This document shows positions 26,916 to 35,660 of a stretch of 64,000 bases of DNA, in pieces. The first letter of the stretch is position 1; each line of letters starts with the position of its first letter. Source of the DNA: JAJTHC01 sp044358835 (GTDB lineage: Bacteria > Cyanobacteriota > Vampirovibrionia > Vampirovibrionales > JAJTHC01); contig JBIKNF010000002.1 of NCBI GenBank assembly GCA_044358835.1, positions 177,896 to 241,895 on the forward strand, read 5' to 3'. Both the position numbers and the translations under genes were made by a program. The notes beneath the pieces are model-generated. The model was not told the origin of the DNA. It saw only the letters and a program-made list of their open reading frames with translations, and did not search any database.

Positions 26916-27263
26916 GTGGCGATGTATAAAAAGCTCTTGCCTTTGCTTAATCGTTTTGTGTATTTGAGACAAGGCTACTTTAACCGCTATTACGAAGGCA
27001 AGCTCCTTGAAGTCACCCCAGACACCCTTACCATTCAAGCCTATGACGAGCAAGGTCGTCCTGAAGCGGAATGGGTTATTACGCTGTCTACCATCACGGA
27101 GTTTATGGTGGGCGATCGGGATTTAGACGAGTTAAACATCAAGGTATGCTTGGCTAAAACCGTTGAACAAGCCGAACTCAATGATTCTGCTGAAGCGTAT
27201 GCGTCTTACGAGCGGATGAAACAGTCGGTGACGTCTAAAACAGGCCACCCTGAAAGCTTTTAA
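26916..27263 (+). CDS. Small hypothetical protein upstream of neuB
   Basis: A 115-residue acidic protein. The first 30 residues are basic/aromatic; a beta-rich middle (GYFNRYYEGKLLEVTPDTLTI) resembles an SH3/Sm-like small barrel, and the last third is helical. GTG 26916 is preceded by GGAAG at eight bases. It lies 12 bases before neuB and shares its promoter. The family is not recognised. The barrel reading is inferred from the strand pattern only. Confidence 0.65.
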   Translation: MAMYKKLLPLLNRFVYLRQGYFNRYYEGKLLEVTPDTLTIQAYDEQGRPEAEWVITLSTITEFMVGDRDLDELNIKVCLAKTVEQAELNDSAEAYASYERMKQSVTSKTGHPESF

Positions 27264-27275
27264 AGGGACTTGTTC

Positions 27276-28352
27276 ATGTTTTCCTTTAGCGCACTCACCC
27301 AAGCCCAAGTCTATATCATTGCTGAAGCGGGGGTCAATCACGACGGTTCCCTTGAAAAAGCGCTTGCTTTGGTGGATGCCGCCATTTACGCTCAAGCCAA
27401 CGCCGTCAAATTCCAACTGTTTAATCCGTATGAACTTGCCACGGCTTCCGCGCACAAGGCGGACTACCAACTTGCAAATGAAGCTTCGCCAGAAGGGGAT
27501 GAATCCCAACAAGCCATGCTTGAACGCTTATGGCTGAATGCTGAAGCGTTGAAAAAAGTGCAAGCCTACGCCCATAGTAAAGGGATTGATTTTTTATGTT
27601 CGCCCTTTGATGCAGAGAGTGCCAACGCCCTTGTTGAACAATTTCAGCTTCCTTTTGTAAAATTAGGCAGTGGGGAATTAACGAACTTTCCATTATTAAA
27701 ACGACTGGCCCTAAAAGGGGTTCCGCTCTTACTTTCTACAGGCATGGCTAACTTGAAGGATGTTCAACGCACCCACGAGTTCTTGGCCCCTTTTTATGGG
27801 TTTCGCTTTAGTGATGCCGTGGCCTTTATGCATTGCACCAGTCAATACCCTGCGGCTCTTGAAACGTTGAACCTAAAAGCCTTACGTACCCTTCAAAACG
27901 CCTTTTTAGGCCACGTGATTGGCTATTCGGATCACTCCCTTTCCGTGAGCCAAGTTCCCGCTACCGCCGTGGGCTTAGGGGCCAGAATTTATGAAAAACA
28001 CCTCACTCTTGATTCTTCCGCACAAACGGGGCCGGATCATAAAGCGTCGCTTGAACCTGAGGCGTTTAAACAGTTGGTGCAAACAATACGCTCAGCTGAA
28101 CTCACCCTAGGCAACGGAATTAAAGAAGCCCACGCCTGCGAAAGAAACACGTCTGAAGTGGCGCGTAAAAGCCTTGTGCTGAACGTGGATGTACCCGCAG
28201 GCACCGTGCTTGAAGAAGCGCATCTCACCACCAAGCGCCCTGGAACGGGACTTTGTGCGTCTCGCTATTATGACGTATTAGGTAAACGCACCAAGTACGC
28301 CTTAAACGCCGACACAGTGCTACAGGCCAACATGTTGGAAGACGACGCCTAA
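27276..28352 (+). CDS. neuB: N-acetylneuraminate (sialic acid family) synthase
   Basis: Condenses phosphoenolpyruvate with an amino sugar to a nonulosonic acid. The barrel starts IIAEAGVNHDGS. Further blocks are AVKFQLF, FLCSPFD, VKLGSGELTN, LSTGMA and MHCTSQYPA, then YSDHSL and ARIYEKHLTLD. The C-terminal SAF/antifreeze-like domain runs from about residue 290 (KSLVLNVDVPAGT). Whether the product is neuraminic, legionaminic or pseudaminic acid cannot be told. ATG 27276 is better spaced from AAGGGA than the TTG at 27270. No neuA or neuC is adjacent. Confidence 0.92.
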   Translation: MFSFSALTQAQVYIIAEAGVNHDGSLEKALALVDAAIYAQANAVKFQLFNPYELATASAHKADYQLANEASPEGDESQQAMLERLWLNAEALKKVQAYAHSKGIDFLCSPFDAESANALVEQFQLPFVKLGSGELTNFPLLKRLALKGVPLLLSTGMANLKDVQRTHEFLAPFYGFRFSDAVAFMHCTSQYPAALETLNLKALRTLQNAFLGHVIGYSDHSLSVSQVPATAVGLGARIYEKHLTLDSSAQTGPDHKASLEPEAFKQLVQTIRSAELTLGNGIKEAHACERNTSEVARKSLVLNVDVPAGTVLEEAHLTTKRPGTGLCASRYYDVLGKRTKYALNADTVLQANMLEDDA

Positions 28353-28660
28353 TGCCTACTTACGGCTATGTGTGTAGCAACTTGGCGTGCTTACATACGT
28401 TTAGCATCCACCGCGTAGCCCGTGAAAGTCATTTAATCACCTTCTGCCCCCAATGCCACGCCTTGGCTGAACGAGACCCCAACGATTATAAACGCATTCG
28501 TTTAAAGCGCCTTCGTGCTTCTTTGCCTCAAGAAGCCTTTGAAACATCGCCCCAAAGCCCTCGACACGTGCATGGTGAAAACTGTTCTTGCGCCTTAAAT
28601 AAGGACTGGCACGCTTACGTCAAGGCTCGATTGGCAGAAGAGGCCCCTGATACCAATTAA
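28352..28660 (+). CDS. FmdB-like zinc ribbon protein
   Basis: A 102-residue protein starting MPTYGYVCSNLACLHTF, with a second pair CPQC near residue 33: the two Cys pairs of an FmdB-type zinc ribbon. The rest is basic and helical with an extra HGENCSC segment. It overlaps neuB by TAATG and is probably co-translated with it. Its last codons and stop lie within the left arm of the palindromic element at 28650, so the C-terminus may have been supplied by that insertion. Confidence 0.7.
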   Translation: MPTYGYVCSNLACLHTFSIHRVARESHLITFCPQCHALAERDPNDYKRIRLKRLRASLPQEAFETSPQSPRHVHGENCSCALNKDWHAYVKARLAEEAPDTN

Positions 28661-28797
28661 ACGATTAAATATCGTGCTGTCTCTTCGTTGTCGCTACGAT
28701 TTTTTTGCTTGGTTATGTACGTCTGTGTACACGCCCGCACAAAAAAATCTAGGCTTCTAGAATAGCCTAACACGCTATTCATTCGTTTAAACGGTAT
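28650..28797. repeat. Intergenic element copy A (conserved core in inverted repeats)
   Basis: Arms of 27 bases (28650-28676 and 28771-28797) match as an inverted repeat at 22 positions. Between them is a core (about 28690-28767) that recurs at about 40591-40668 with roughly five differences. The core includes a T-run, GTGTACACGCCCGCAC, an A-run and a small hairpin AGGCT/AGCCT. The arms of the two copies are unrelated in sequence. It could be a MITE or a structured RNA. Confidence 0.75.
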
Positions 28798-29017
28798 GAA
28801 TAATGGGGATTTTGAAGGCTGGAGTCAAACTTTTTTAGATTAAACGTTTACATTTCAAAGAAAATACCTTACAATGTTGAAGTGTGTTACGCTTATAGTC
28901 TATTTGACAAAGTTTTTATAAGTAAACATGCGGTTGCATTGAGACCTCTAGGCATACGGATGCTTAAAATCACGTCTCCTTCTTGACCATTCCCCACCTT
29001 TAGAAACGGCCGAGTAA

Positions 29018-29512
29018 ATGATGCCCTTTAATATCTCTTCACCCACGCCTAGATTCACCAACCCCGTTTCTCCTACGACGGCTCCTGAAGCCTTGACGTC
29101 TAAATCCTTGGTCATTCCGAAGATGAATCCACCGAGCTACGGGACGACGATGCCTCCAATGCCCAATTCAGCGCTCACGGCCCCCAGTCAAGATCAACTC
29201 CTCAGCTCTCGCTCTTTTTCAGACTTGGTGAAACAAGTCCAACGCATTCAAGAACAGCTTAATGTGCTTCAAGCCAATCAAAACTTAACACGTAGTCAAC
29301 AATTAACGAACCCTATTCAGTATTTAAGCCAAAACGCTTTAGGCAACATCATTTCCAACTTCTTTGGTGGGAGACGCCAAATGCAAACAGGTAAAACCCT
29401 GACGGATGCTGAACAGGATGCTCAAAAAGACACCTATTTTGAAGACATTGAAGCCCCCAAGGTGTTTAGTACGACTCGAGTTTCGCAGGTGTCGAACACC
29501 TCATTACGTTAG
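29018..29512 (+). CDS. Hypothetical Pro/Thr/Ser-rich protein
   Basis: A 164-residue protein. The first 70 residues are Pro/Ser/Thr-rich and presumably disordered, residues 70-100 form a heptad-like helix (VKQVQRIQEQLNVLQ), and the tail is polar. No signal peptide. There is no clear ribosome-binding site before ATGATG at 29018. It shares its stop tetranucleotide with the convergent gene at 29509. Base use is host-like, which supports coding. The 220 bases upstream of it, after element A, hold no feature I can name. Confidence 0.55.
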   Translation: MMPFNISSPTPRFTNPVSPTTAPEALTSKSLVIPKMNPPSYGTTMPPMPNSALTAPSQDQLLSSRSFSDLVKQVQRIQEQLNVLQANQNLTRSQQLTNPIQYLSQNALGNIISNFFGGRRQMQTGKTLTDAEQDAQKDTYFEDIEAPKVFSTTRVSQVSNTSLR

Positions 29513-30663
29513 TCGTCTTTTAATAAATGCGCGTTGTAAAGGCCTTGCTTTTGTGAAGGCCCACAATTCATGGCACAGTTAATGCAGGCATCTGGCACAG
29601 CGATTTTCTTTGGAGATGCTGAAGCACGCCCCGCAAGTGAAGCATGCTGATGAATGGCGCGAGCATATTGAAAATGGGACGCATTCCAAAAATCACCCTG
29701 CCATATTTTACGGCTACCCGCTTCAAGCAATGCCCACTTAGGGCATGGCGACGTGTTAAAGGCGGTGTCCATTGTCACCGTAGAATAGGGGGCTTCACAA
29801 AATCGATTGGCGGGCTTGTCCCTTTGTGATTCAATCAAAGTGGGTAGTTCAAAGGCCACCCGAAAAGCTTCAGGTTGAAGGCGATTTAAAAAAGTTGTGG
29901 TTTCACGATCTTCTTGGTAAAGCGGCATTTGGAAATTTTCCAAGGACTCTGCATCCGCAAATTTCAACTCTTCTAAACTGGCATAGTTAATAAAGCGAAC
30001 GCCCTGAACACCCCATTGTTCAGCGGTTTGAAGCATGGCAGGGATCAATTTATAGTTAGATTGATTCACCTTAAAATTAACCCACACCTGAAGGGGGACT
30101 CTAAACTTGGGCGTTTGACTCATATAATGTAAACGCTTCGTTAAGAAACGATATAACGCCTGTTGATACTGTAAAAAAAGCGAGGGGACTTGCCCTGTAA
30201 GTAAATTGAACTGTGTAGGGTGATGACTTTCCATTAAAACTGCTAAGTGCGTGATGGGCGAATCTAAAAGAGCTTGACTATGCGTAGCAAGTGTAGAAGG
30301 CGCTATTTCCACATGGCATTCAACCCCATAAGTTTCATGAAGTATGCTTAATAATTGAGAAAAATCTTCAAGAACGACAAAAGGATTACCATGCCCGACA
30401 AAACTAATTTTATTCAGCTTGGGGAGTTGAAGCATTAAATGATGAATGGTATCTTCATCCCAACGATTCGCGGAAAAAGAATCTTCCAAACACACGATTA
30501 ATTCTTTTGGTTCGCTATGGCGAACGATCCCACTATTTTCATCCAAACGGGTCATCACTTTATCCAACATTCCCGTCAACCATGCCTTCGATTTTTCACT
30601 AGGGGGTGCTGTGGGTGGGGGCGTCTTATCCACGAGTCTTCGGGTTTGTTGAATGTCAATCAT
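29509..30663 (-). CDS. Radical-SAM/SPASM-like protein lacking the N-terminal cluster motif
   Basis: A 384-residue protein whose order of segments follows SPASM radical-SAM enzymes: a strand (ELIVCL) at about 54-59, then KISFVGHGNPFVVLEDF at about 85-101 (the GGEP-like strand), repeated beta/alpha units, and a C-terminal Cys-rich part (CEAPYST, SPCPKW, CINCAMNC) that looks like SPASM cluster ligands. Where CxxxCxxC should be it reads CLEDSFSANRW, with a single Cys. It therefore probably cannot form the SAM-cleaving cluster, and may be a binding or regulatory paralogue. The substrate is unknown. Confidence 0.65.
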   Translation of the reverse strand: MIDIQQTRRLVDKTPPPTAPPSEKSKAWLTGMLDKVMTRLDENSGIVRHSEPKELIVCLEDSFSANRWDEDTIHHLMLQLPKLNKISFVGHGNPFVVLEDFSQLLSILHETYGVECHVEIAPSTLATHSQALLDSPITHLAVLMESHHPTQFNLLTGQVPSLFLQYQQALYRFLTKRLHYMSQTPKFRVPLQVWVNFKVNQSNYKLIPAMLQTAEQWGVQGVRFINYASLEELKFADAESLENFQMPLYQEDRETTTFLNRLQPEAFRVAFELPTLIESQRDKPANRFCEAPYSTVTMDTAFNTSPCPKWALLEAGSRKIWQGDFWNASHFQYARAIHQHASLAGRASASPKKIAVPDACINCAMNCGPSQKQGLYNAHLLKDD

Positions 30664-30833
30664 CTAAGGAAACCTTTTATATTATTAAGTGTTATTTTAA
30701 AGGCTACGCTTAAAAACGACTAGGGCTTTTGTCTTGAACCCCTTCACATGGAGGAGCCTTTTTAACACATCCAGTGTTCTTACCGAAGGGTTAAAAGCAA
30801 TCACACGAATGACCACACAAAGGATGAGGATCC

Positions 30834-31679
30834 ATGATGATGCTCCCCCTGCCTTCTTGGGAAACAACCAAAGTACTTTTAGCACGCTGTTGTACCATTT
30901 TTATGGGACTTTCTTCCCTATTGATTCTTCTGTCTTTTCACCCCGATGCGGTACAAAAACAGTGGGATGCCACGATTCAAGGGAAGAGCTCCGCTTTTCA
31001 GGACGGCTCCGCTTGGGTGAATGCTTCTCAAGGTAAGGGAATGCCCCCTTTAACGGCTTCTGCTGTTGCGTCTAATTCCACTAGGCGTCTTTCATTAGAA
31101 GAAAACACACGTCTTACTCCATATGAAGAACTGCTTCAAGGGCCTAATTGGTTTGAAGAATTGGCCACAAGTATTGGTCAGAATTTGCAGGAAACCCTTG
31201 GGGGTAAAGGTACACCTGTTCCCCTTCCAAGTATGCCGTCCACGTCGTCTGTCGCTCAAGGAACCGCTCAAGTGGGGGTTTCTAAAACGGCAGGGCCCTT
31301 TACTTCTGTGCCGATGTCTGTCAAGCCAAAAGCCTTATTTATTCAAGTCAAAATTAACGACAAAGCCACTGGGCATTTTATTTTAGACACGGGTGCCACC
31401 TACACCACCATTTCAAGACGCATGGCACGTCAGCTGGGATTAGATTTAGAGCAAAGCGAAAAAATTGCGATTACCACTGCCAATGGCGAATTAGATGTTC
31501 CCAAGGTAAGGCTAAAAACTGTGGCCGTCAATGGGATTGAAGCGTCTAATGTGGAAGCCACCGTCATGGATTTTGGAGAAGGCAATAGTTTTGCGGGCTT
31601 ATTGGGCTTAAGTTTTATTCAACACTTTAAGTTGACGTTGGATCCTAAAAATGGACAAATGATTTTTGAACCTATTTAG
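30834..31679 (+). CDS. Membrane-anchored retropepsin-like aspartic protease
   Basis: A 281-residue protein with one hydrophobic segment (about residues 15-38), then about 125 polar, Ser/Thr/Pro-rich residues and a C-terminal protease domain. The catalytic motif FILDTGATYTTIS begins near residue 180, and FAGLLGLSFIQHF near 255 forms the second conserved element. This matches the clan AA TIGR02281-type single-domain proteases, active as dimers. The domain should face the periplasm. ATGATGATG at 30834 leaves the precise start open. A following palindromic element (31715) closes the transcription unit. Confidence 0.85.
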   Translation: MMMLPLPSWETTKVLLARCCTIFMGLSSLLILLSFHPDAVQKQWDATIQGKSSAFQDGSAWVNASQGKGMPPLTASAVASNSTRRLSLEENTRLTPYEELLQGPNWFEELATSIGQNLQETLGGKGTPVPLPSMPSTSSVAQGTAQVGVSKTAGPFTSVPMSVKPKALFIQVKINDKATGHFILDTGATYTTISRRMARQLGLDLEQSEKIAITTANGELDVPKVRLKTVAVNGIEASNVEATVMDFGEGNSFAGLLGLSFIQHFKLTLDPKNGQMIFEPI

Positions 31680-31714
31680 CTTCTCTCTTTAAAACACTAT
31701 GTATCTTTCGAACA

Positions 31715-31877
31715 CTATAGAAGGCTCTGCAAAAGTCTATTTTGCTTTGTTCCTCCTCCCTTAGGGAGGAGGCTAGGAGGAGGGACACCAGCTCTGACGG
31801 GGCATCCCGAATCCCTCACCCCAACCCTCTCCCTAAGGGAGAGGGAGTAAAACGCCCTTTTGCAGAGCCTTCTATAG
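31715..31877. repeat. Composite palindromic element (REP doublet inside 21-base inverted repeat)
   Basis: Outer arms of 21 bases (31715-31735 and 31857-31877) are perfect inverted repeats (CTATAGAAGGCTCTGCAAAAG). They enclose two REP-like palindromes in opposite orientation (CCTCCTCCCTTAGGGAGGAGG and CCCTCTCCCTAAGGGAGAGGG). Immediately left, 31702-31720 carries the same TATCTTTCGAACACTATAG that forms the right arm of element B at 40681-40699. Confidence 0.85.
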
Positions 31878-32073
31878 AAAAAAGCAAAATAAAAGGCGTC
31901 ACTGCTTGAACAGGACGCCGCTCTCTTATGCAATGTGTTTTCAAATCGAAGATTTAACATCGTCTGAAAAACGAGGGGAAGGGAAAATTAAAAGTTAAGT
32001 CTTTAAAAAGGTCAATTTATGCATTTGATTAAAGCCGACCCTGAACATCAGTTAGTGTTTTTTAGGGGACTAG

Positions 32074-32360
32074 TCAATCCGTTTCGTTAGGCAGTTCTTT
32101 CACCCAACGTCGAGTCATTGTTATCGTTTCACTCAATCGATACAGGGACTCTTCGGTCATCCCCCCTTTCAAGGTCAGATTTTTTACCGTGGTGGGTAAA
32201 AGGTTTTTAGATTCACTCAAACAAAACACATCAAGAAGAAAACAACACGAGTAGCCCTTAACTCACTGAAGGGTACACCGCCGTTAAAAGTCATGAAAAG
32301 TTGAAGGGAAATAGCCGAAACCGGTAGACATTGTGTCAACAGGTCGCGTTCAATCTCATG
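32074..32360 (-). pseudogene. Frameshifted gene remnant, family unknown
   Basis: Two overlapping minus-strand frames read like protein. The upstream one (from about 32360 to 32211) runs HEIERDLLTQCLPVSA...VPFSELRATRVVFF and ends at TGA. The other, open from about 32265, continues FLLDVFCLSES...TLKGGMTEESLYRLSE and ends KELPNETD at 32074. One base change near 32230 would join them. I cannot name the family. A stand-alone 28-residue reading frame (ATG 32160) is the alternative. The rest of 31878-32468 shows no gene. Confidence 0.35.
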
Positions 32361-32468
32361 TATTTATATTAGCTGAAAAACCGAAACGGGAAAGCACTTT
32401 TTGCATTTTTAAGCGCACTTGTAACATATTTTTTGGAATGTAAAAATTTCAAAAGAGACTTGACAACC

Positions 32469-32816
32469 CTAAAAAATGAGATAATCACGCCAATTGCGTT
32501 GTAGTAAATACACCTGATTCGGTGTTAATGTATCAGTCAATTTGATTAAATCATGTAACGATTTATAGGGACGCCCTTCAATCACAGAAAGTGCGATGCG
32601 TCCATTTGCCCCTGGAAGGGTGATGAGATCATCATAGGAAGCGAGATTGATATTGAGTTTACTTTGTATCTTGACAGTGCGATTTACCTCGTAATGTAGC
32701 AAGTCTCGATCGTCCGCATAGTTAGGGTGCCATAGGTAAGAAGAGGCATCCGTTTCTGGAATGACGCCCCAATAAAAGCCGATTGTACAAAAACCTAAAC
32801 AAATAAAACGACGCAT
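32469..32816 (-). CDS. Exported helix-hairpin-helix protein (ComEA-like)
   Basis: A 115-residue protein with an N-terminal hydrophobic signal or anchor (MRRFICLGFCTIGFYWGVI), a 25-residue linker, and a C-terminal domain INLASYDDLITLPGANGRIALSVIEGRPYKSL cut as two helix-hairpin-helix units. This is the ComEA pattern (periplasmic DNA binding in uptake), though the second hairpin is divergent. ATG 32816 is used; the TTG four codons upstream has no advantage. It stands alone, divergent from hemE. Pseudopilins elsewhere in the window would fit a competence system, but that is inference. Confidence 0.75.
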   Translation of the reverse strand: MRRFICLGFCTIGFYWGVIPETDASSYLWHPNYADDRDLLHYEVNRTVKIQSKLNINLASYDDLITLPGANGRIALSVIEGRPYKSLHDLIKLTDTLTPNQVYLLQRNWRDYLIF

Positions 32817-32915
32817 AAACAACCACAAAATTTAAAAACTAAACAGGACACTAGCCTAAAAGCTTCTAAATACTTTTTTGTGTCATAATAGAACTTATTG
32901 CCTTAAGGAGTTTAA

Positions 32916-34031
32916 ATGGTGACATCCGCTGAAGCCCTCACGTTGCTTCCTTACGAAAAAAGTACCTTGCCTCAACAGCAAACGACTGCAACGCCCCTGC
33001 TCTTACAAGTATTTGAAGGAAAAGCCCTTAAACGCCCCCCTGTGTGGATGATGCGTCAAGCGGGGCGTTACATGCACGAATACCAAGCCGTGCGTCAACA
33101 TTATAGCTTTTTAGAAATTTGCAAAACACCTGAAGTTGCGGTAGAAGTGACCTTGCAACCCCTTCGTGCCTTTGGCTTTGACGCCTCCATTATTTTTTCC
33201 GATATTCTCATTCCCCTTGAAGCCATGGGCTTAGACTTAAGCTTTAGCGATTCACACGGCCCTGCCTTTGCCAATCCCTTACGCACCGCAAGCGAGGTCG
33301 ACGCCTTTCACCCTGCCGATGTGCAAGACACCTGCGGGTTTTTGGCCGAAGCCTTGACGATGATGCGTCGTGAACTCACAGGAACAGGCATTGCACTCAT
33401 CGGTTTTGCAGGAGCCCCGTGGACGCTTGCCAGTTACGCCCTAGAAGGCAAAAGCTGGAAGACAGGGCAACATACCAAAGCTCTTCTTTTGGAAGATCCA
33501 CAACGCTTGCACACCATTTTACAACGCATTACTGAGATGCTGATTCCTTACCTGTGCATGCAAGTCGACGCAGGCGCCGAAGTGTTACAACTCTTTGACA
33601 CATGGGCAGGCTTGGTGCCCACGCGTTACTATAACGACTTTGTGATGCAGTACCAAAACCAAGTGATTGAAGGCGTCAAAGCCAAACATCCGCATGTGCC
33701 TATTGTGTTGTTCGTTAAAAACAGCCGGGGCTTGCTTGAAGTCATCGGGCAAAGCCCTGCGGATGCCATTAGCATCGACGATTTGACGTCTTTAAGCGAC
33801 GCTCGCCAAGCTTTAGGCGCCACCCGTATTTTGCAAGGCAACTTAGATTCAAGCTTTTTGTTTAGCCATAATGAATCGGCGCTTGTGGCGGAAGTTCATC
33901 GCTTGCTTGAAGAAGGAGGCCCTTCGCATTACATTTTTAACTTAGGTCATGGGGTGTTACCCAAAACCCCTCGTTCAAACGTCAAGCGGGTGGTGGAAAC
34001 CATCAAGGCTTGGCCCCAAAACCCCTTATAA
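32916..34031 (+). CDS. hemE: Uroporphyrinogen decarboxylase
   Basis: Decarboxylates uroporphyrinogen III to coproporphyrinogen III in haem synthesis. Residues around 38-50 read RPPVWMMRQAGRYMHEY, the substrate-binding signature. SDIL with the catalytic Asp follows near 92, then GFAGAPWTLASYALEG near 160, FDTWAG near 230 and FNLGHGVLP near 345. It has 371 residues, normal for the family apart from a 25-residue N-terminal lead. AAGGAG at 32906 gives a confident start. The next gene follows 12 bases later on the same transcript. Confidence 0.96.
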   Translation: MVTSAEALTLLPYEKSTLPQQQTTATPLLLQVFEGKALKRPPVWMMRQAGRYMHEYQAVRQHYSFLEICKTPEVAVEVTLQPLRAFGFDASIIFSDILIPLEAMGLDLSFSDSHGPAFANPLRTASEVDAFHPADVQDTCGFLAEALTMMRRELTGTGIALIGFAGAPWTLASYALEGKSWKTGQHTKALLLEDPQRLHTILQRITEMLIPYLCMQVDAGAEVLQLFDTWAGLVPTRYYNDFVMQYQNQVIEGVKAKHPHVPIVLFVKNSRGLLEVIGQSPADAISIDDLTSLSDARQALGATRILQGNLDSSFLFSHNESALVAEVHRLLEEGGPSHYIFNLGHGVLPKTPRSNVKRVVETIKAWPQNPL

Positions 34032-34042
34032 AGGAAAGCACA

Positions 34043-34774
34043 ATGACTTACAGCCCCTTATACGAACGGACTCCGCTCGCGTCTTGGAAAGAACTGCCAG
34101 AAGCGAACATGGCTCAACGCTGGATTTTTGTGGGGATGGATTTGGCCCCCAATGCGTCCTTAGAAAGCGGTGTGGCCATTTTAGACCGTGATTTAACCCT
34201 TTTACGAATGGACAAACTCTATAGCGATGAAGCCATTTTGGATGCGCTCACTCAACTAGGGGCCCCACACACCTTGGTGGTTTGCTTGGACATGCCCAAG
34301 AACCTGGCTATTTCTGGGCGTTTTCGTCAAGAAGAAATTAAATACAACGCCATGCGACTAGACAACCCCGAATACGACCGACCAGTGGTTGATCGCTTTT
34401 CGGATCGCGCCTATCTTCTGTACAAAAAAATTAGCGATTTAGGCATGTTACCGTTTTTAACGTATACGCCCAATACCAAATCAAGCTATAAGTTTTTCTT
34501 TCCCTATAAAAGTCGTTCGCCTCAAGGGTGCCGTGCCTTACAAGGCTTGATTCAAGAAGAGTTAAAGGTCAAGAATATGCCCACCAATCTGGCACCCAGT
34601 TCTGTGTTGGAAGCCTTGTTGGCGTCTTACAGTGCGTGGTGTACCTATTCAGGCACGCTGAATAAAGAGTTTCAAATCAAACGCAACCATCAGGGGTTGC
34701 ATGTGCTGGTGGCCAAAACCCCTGTGGCTTATGATTCCAAAAGTGATGTGCGTCCTGCGTGGGTGCCTGCTTAA
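34043..34774 (+). CDS. DUF429-like protein (RNase H-like fold suspected)
   Basis: A 243-residue protein. WIFVGMDLAPNASLESGVAIL near the N-terminus resembles the first beta-hairpin and acidic residue of RNase H-like folds. VVCLDMPKNL gives a second acid, and a C-terminal SVLEALLASYSAW helix fits DUF429 proteins. I start at ATG 34043, preceded by AAAGGA, instead of an upstream ATG inside hemE. It follows hemE by 12 bases and is co-transcribed. No link to haem is known to me; the family call is tentative. Confidence 0.6.
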   Translation: MTYSPLYERTPLASWKELPEANMAQRWIFVGMDLAPNASLESGVAILDRDLTLLRMDKLYSDEAILDALTQLGAPHTLVVCLDMPKNLAISGRFRQEEIKYNAMRLDNPEYDRPVVDRFSDRAYLLYKKISDLGMLPFLTYTPNTKSSYKFFFPYKSRSPQGCRALQGLIQEELKVKNMPTNLAPSSVLEALLASYSAWCTYSGTLNKEFQIKRNHQGLHVLVAKTPVAYDSKSDVRPAWVPA

Positions 34775-34838
34775 GGTGCTTGTTTACAACCGTATATTAG
34801 ACACTAAGCTTCGTGTCTGATACCAAATTGTTACATAC

Positions 34839-34866
34839 TTGTCAGCTCAACTCAAATCTGTATAAT
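34839..34866 (+). promoter_or_regulatory. Sigma-70-type promoter with adjacent TGTTACA
   Basis: TTGTCA (34839-34844), a 16-base spacer and TATAAT (34861-34866). TGTTACA at about 34829-34835 abuts the -35, at the place where an activator would bind. Confidence 0.7.
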
Positions 34867-34958
34867 AAAAGTCAGGTCATGTTACTTCCGTCGCATTGCC
34901 TATGAATTTCTACTGCAATTACCAACGTACAAAAATCTCAACTATATGGAGGTTGCTC

Positions 34959-35237
34959 ATGCCTAACAGTAAGCTTTTAGAACGCTTTAGCGTCTTGTCG
35001 TACGGTCAAGAAATTCGAAAAGGACTCAGAACGCTCGCGGTTGTGGCCACACGCACCACTCGTTTTCGCAATCGAATGTTAAGCTACATTACTTTTCCTG
35101 AAGGATTAAGGGTGCTGGCTCATATTCGTAACGGGTTTGCTTTACCACTGGGTGTTAGTGAATTTATTAAGGACGGCGACGTGCTTATTTTTGAATCGAT
35201 GCTGGAAGATGCGTCGATGCAGCGACTCATTTTTTAG
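34959..35237 (+). CDS. Small hypothetical protein
   Basis: A 92-residue protein. ATG 34959 is chosen because GGAGG (34946-34950) is ideally spaced; an in-frame ATG at 34896 would give 21 more residues. The first half is basic (Arg/Lys-rich, possibly nucleic-acid binding) and the second half acidic. No recognised domain and no signal. It has its own good promoter and is followed by a strong hairpin, so it is a stand-alone, probably regulated gene. Confidence 0.65.
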   Translation: MPNSKLLERFSVLSYGQEIRKGLRTLAVVATRTTRFRNRMLSYITFPEGLRVLAHIRNGFALPLGVSEFIKDGDVLIFESMLEDASMQRLIF

Positions 35238-35256
35238 TGCCTAAAAAAAGTCCCCT

Positions 35257-35299
35257 TTACAAAGCTCTGTCTTTTTATGAAATAGGCAGAGCTTTGTAA
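35257..35299. terminator. 13-base perfect inverted repeat
   Basis: TTACAAAGCTCTG (35257-35269) and CAGAGCTTTGTAA (35287-35299) form a long stem around a 17-base loop. No T-run follows, so it is either a factor-assisted terminator or an element. Its right arm runs into a TGTAACATAT-TGTAA motif. Confidence 0.6.
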
Positions 35300-35416
35300 C
35301 ATATTGTAAAAGATTTGAATCCCCGCGCAATTTAGGGCATTGCGTGTCGTTTATTTAAGTGCCTTTAGCAAGTCCAGCATATCAAGTATTCTTCAAACGT
35401 CGCAGGAGTATTCAGC

Positions 35417-35605
35417 GTGATTCATTCTATTGCAAGTCAATTTTCCTTAGCCAATACAGCCCTTGTTCGGCAAAGCATTACTGAAGCCGATCGCTTGAGC
35501 TATATTCGAAGTCATTCGTGGTTTCAAACCGCTATGATGACTAACCCCATTACGGCGCCCATGGCCTTGGTGTCGGAATTATTTTCAGGCATGAAGCGCA
35601 TATAA
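35417..35605 (+). CDS. Small protein, 62 residues
   Basis: GTG start at 35417 with AGGAG 10 bases upstream. The product is polar with amphipathic helix potential and several Met and Ser residues in the second half. No family is recognised. The region upstream carries a TGTAACA-type motif like those of 34959 and 40096, and the next gene is convergent (nrdA). The clear ribosome-binding site is the main support for it being real. Confidence 0.5.
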   Translation: MIHSIASQFSLANTALVRQSITEADRLSYIRSHSWFQTAMMTNPITAPMALVSELFSGMKRI

Positions 35606-35660
35606 GCCGTAAAGTGTATGACGGGATCCATTAACACGGGCTTTAATCGTTTAAGGGGTA

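Noticed and set aside
31878..32468. Riboswitch or known structured RNA in the long gap
   Set aside because: I compared it with cobalamin, RNase P and 6S hallmarks and found none; protein-like frames on the minus strand explain part of it better.
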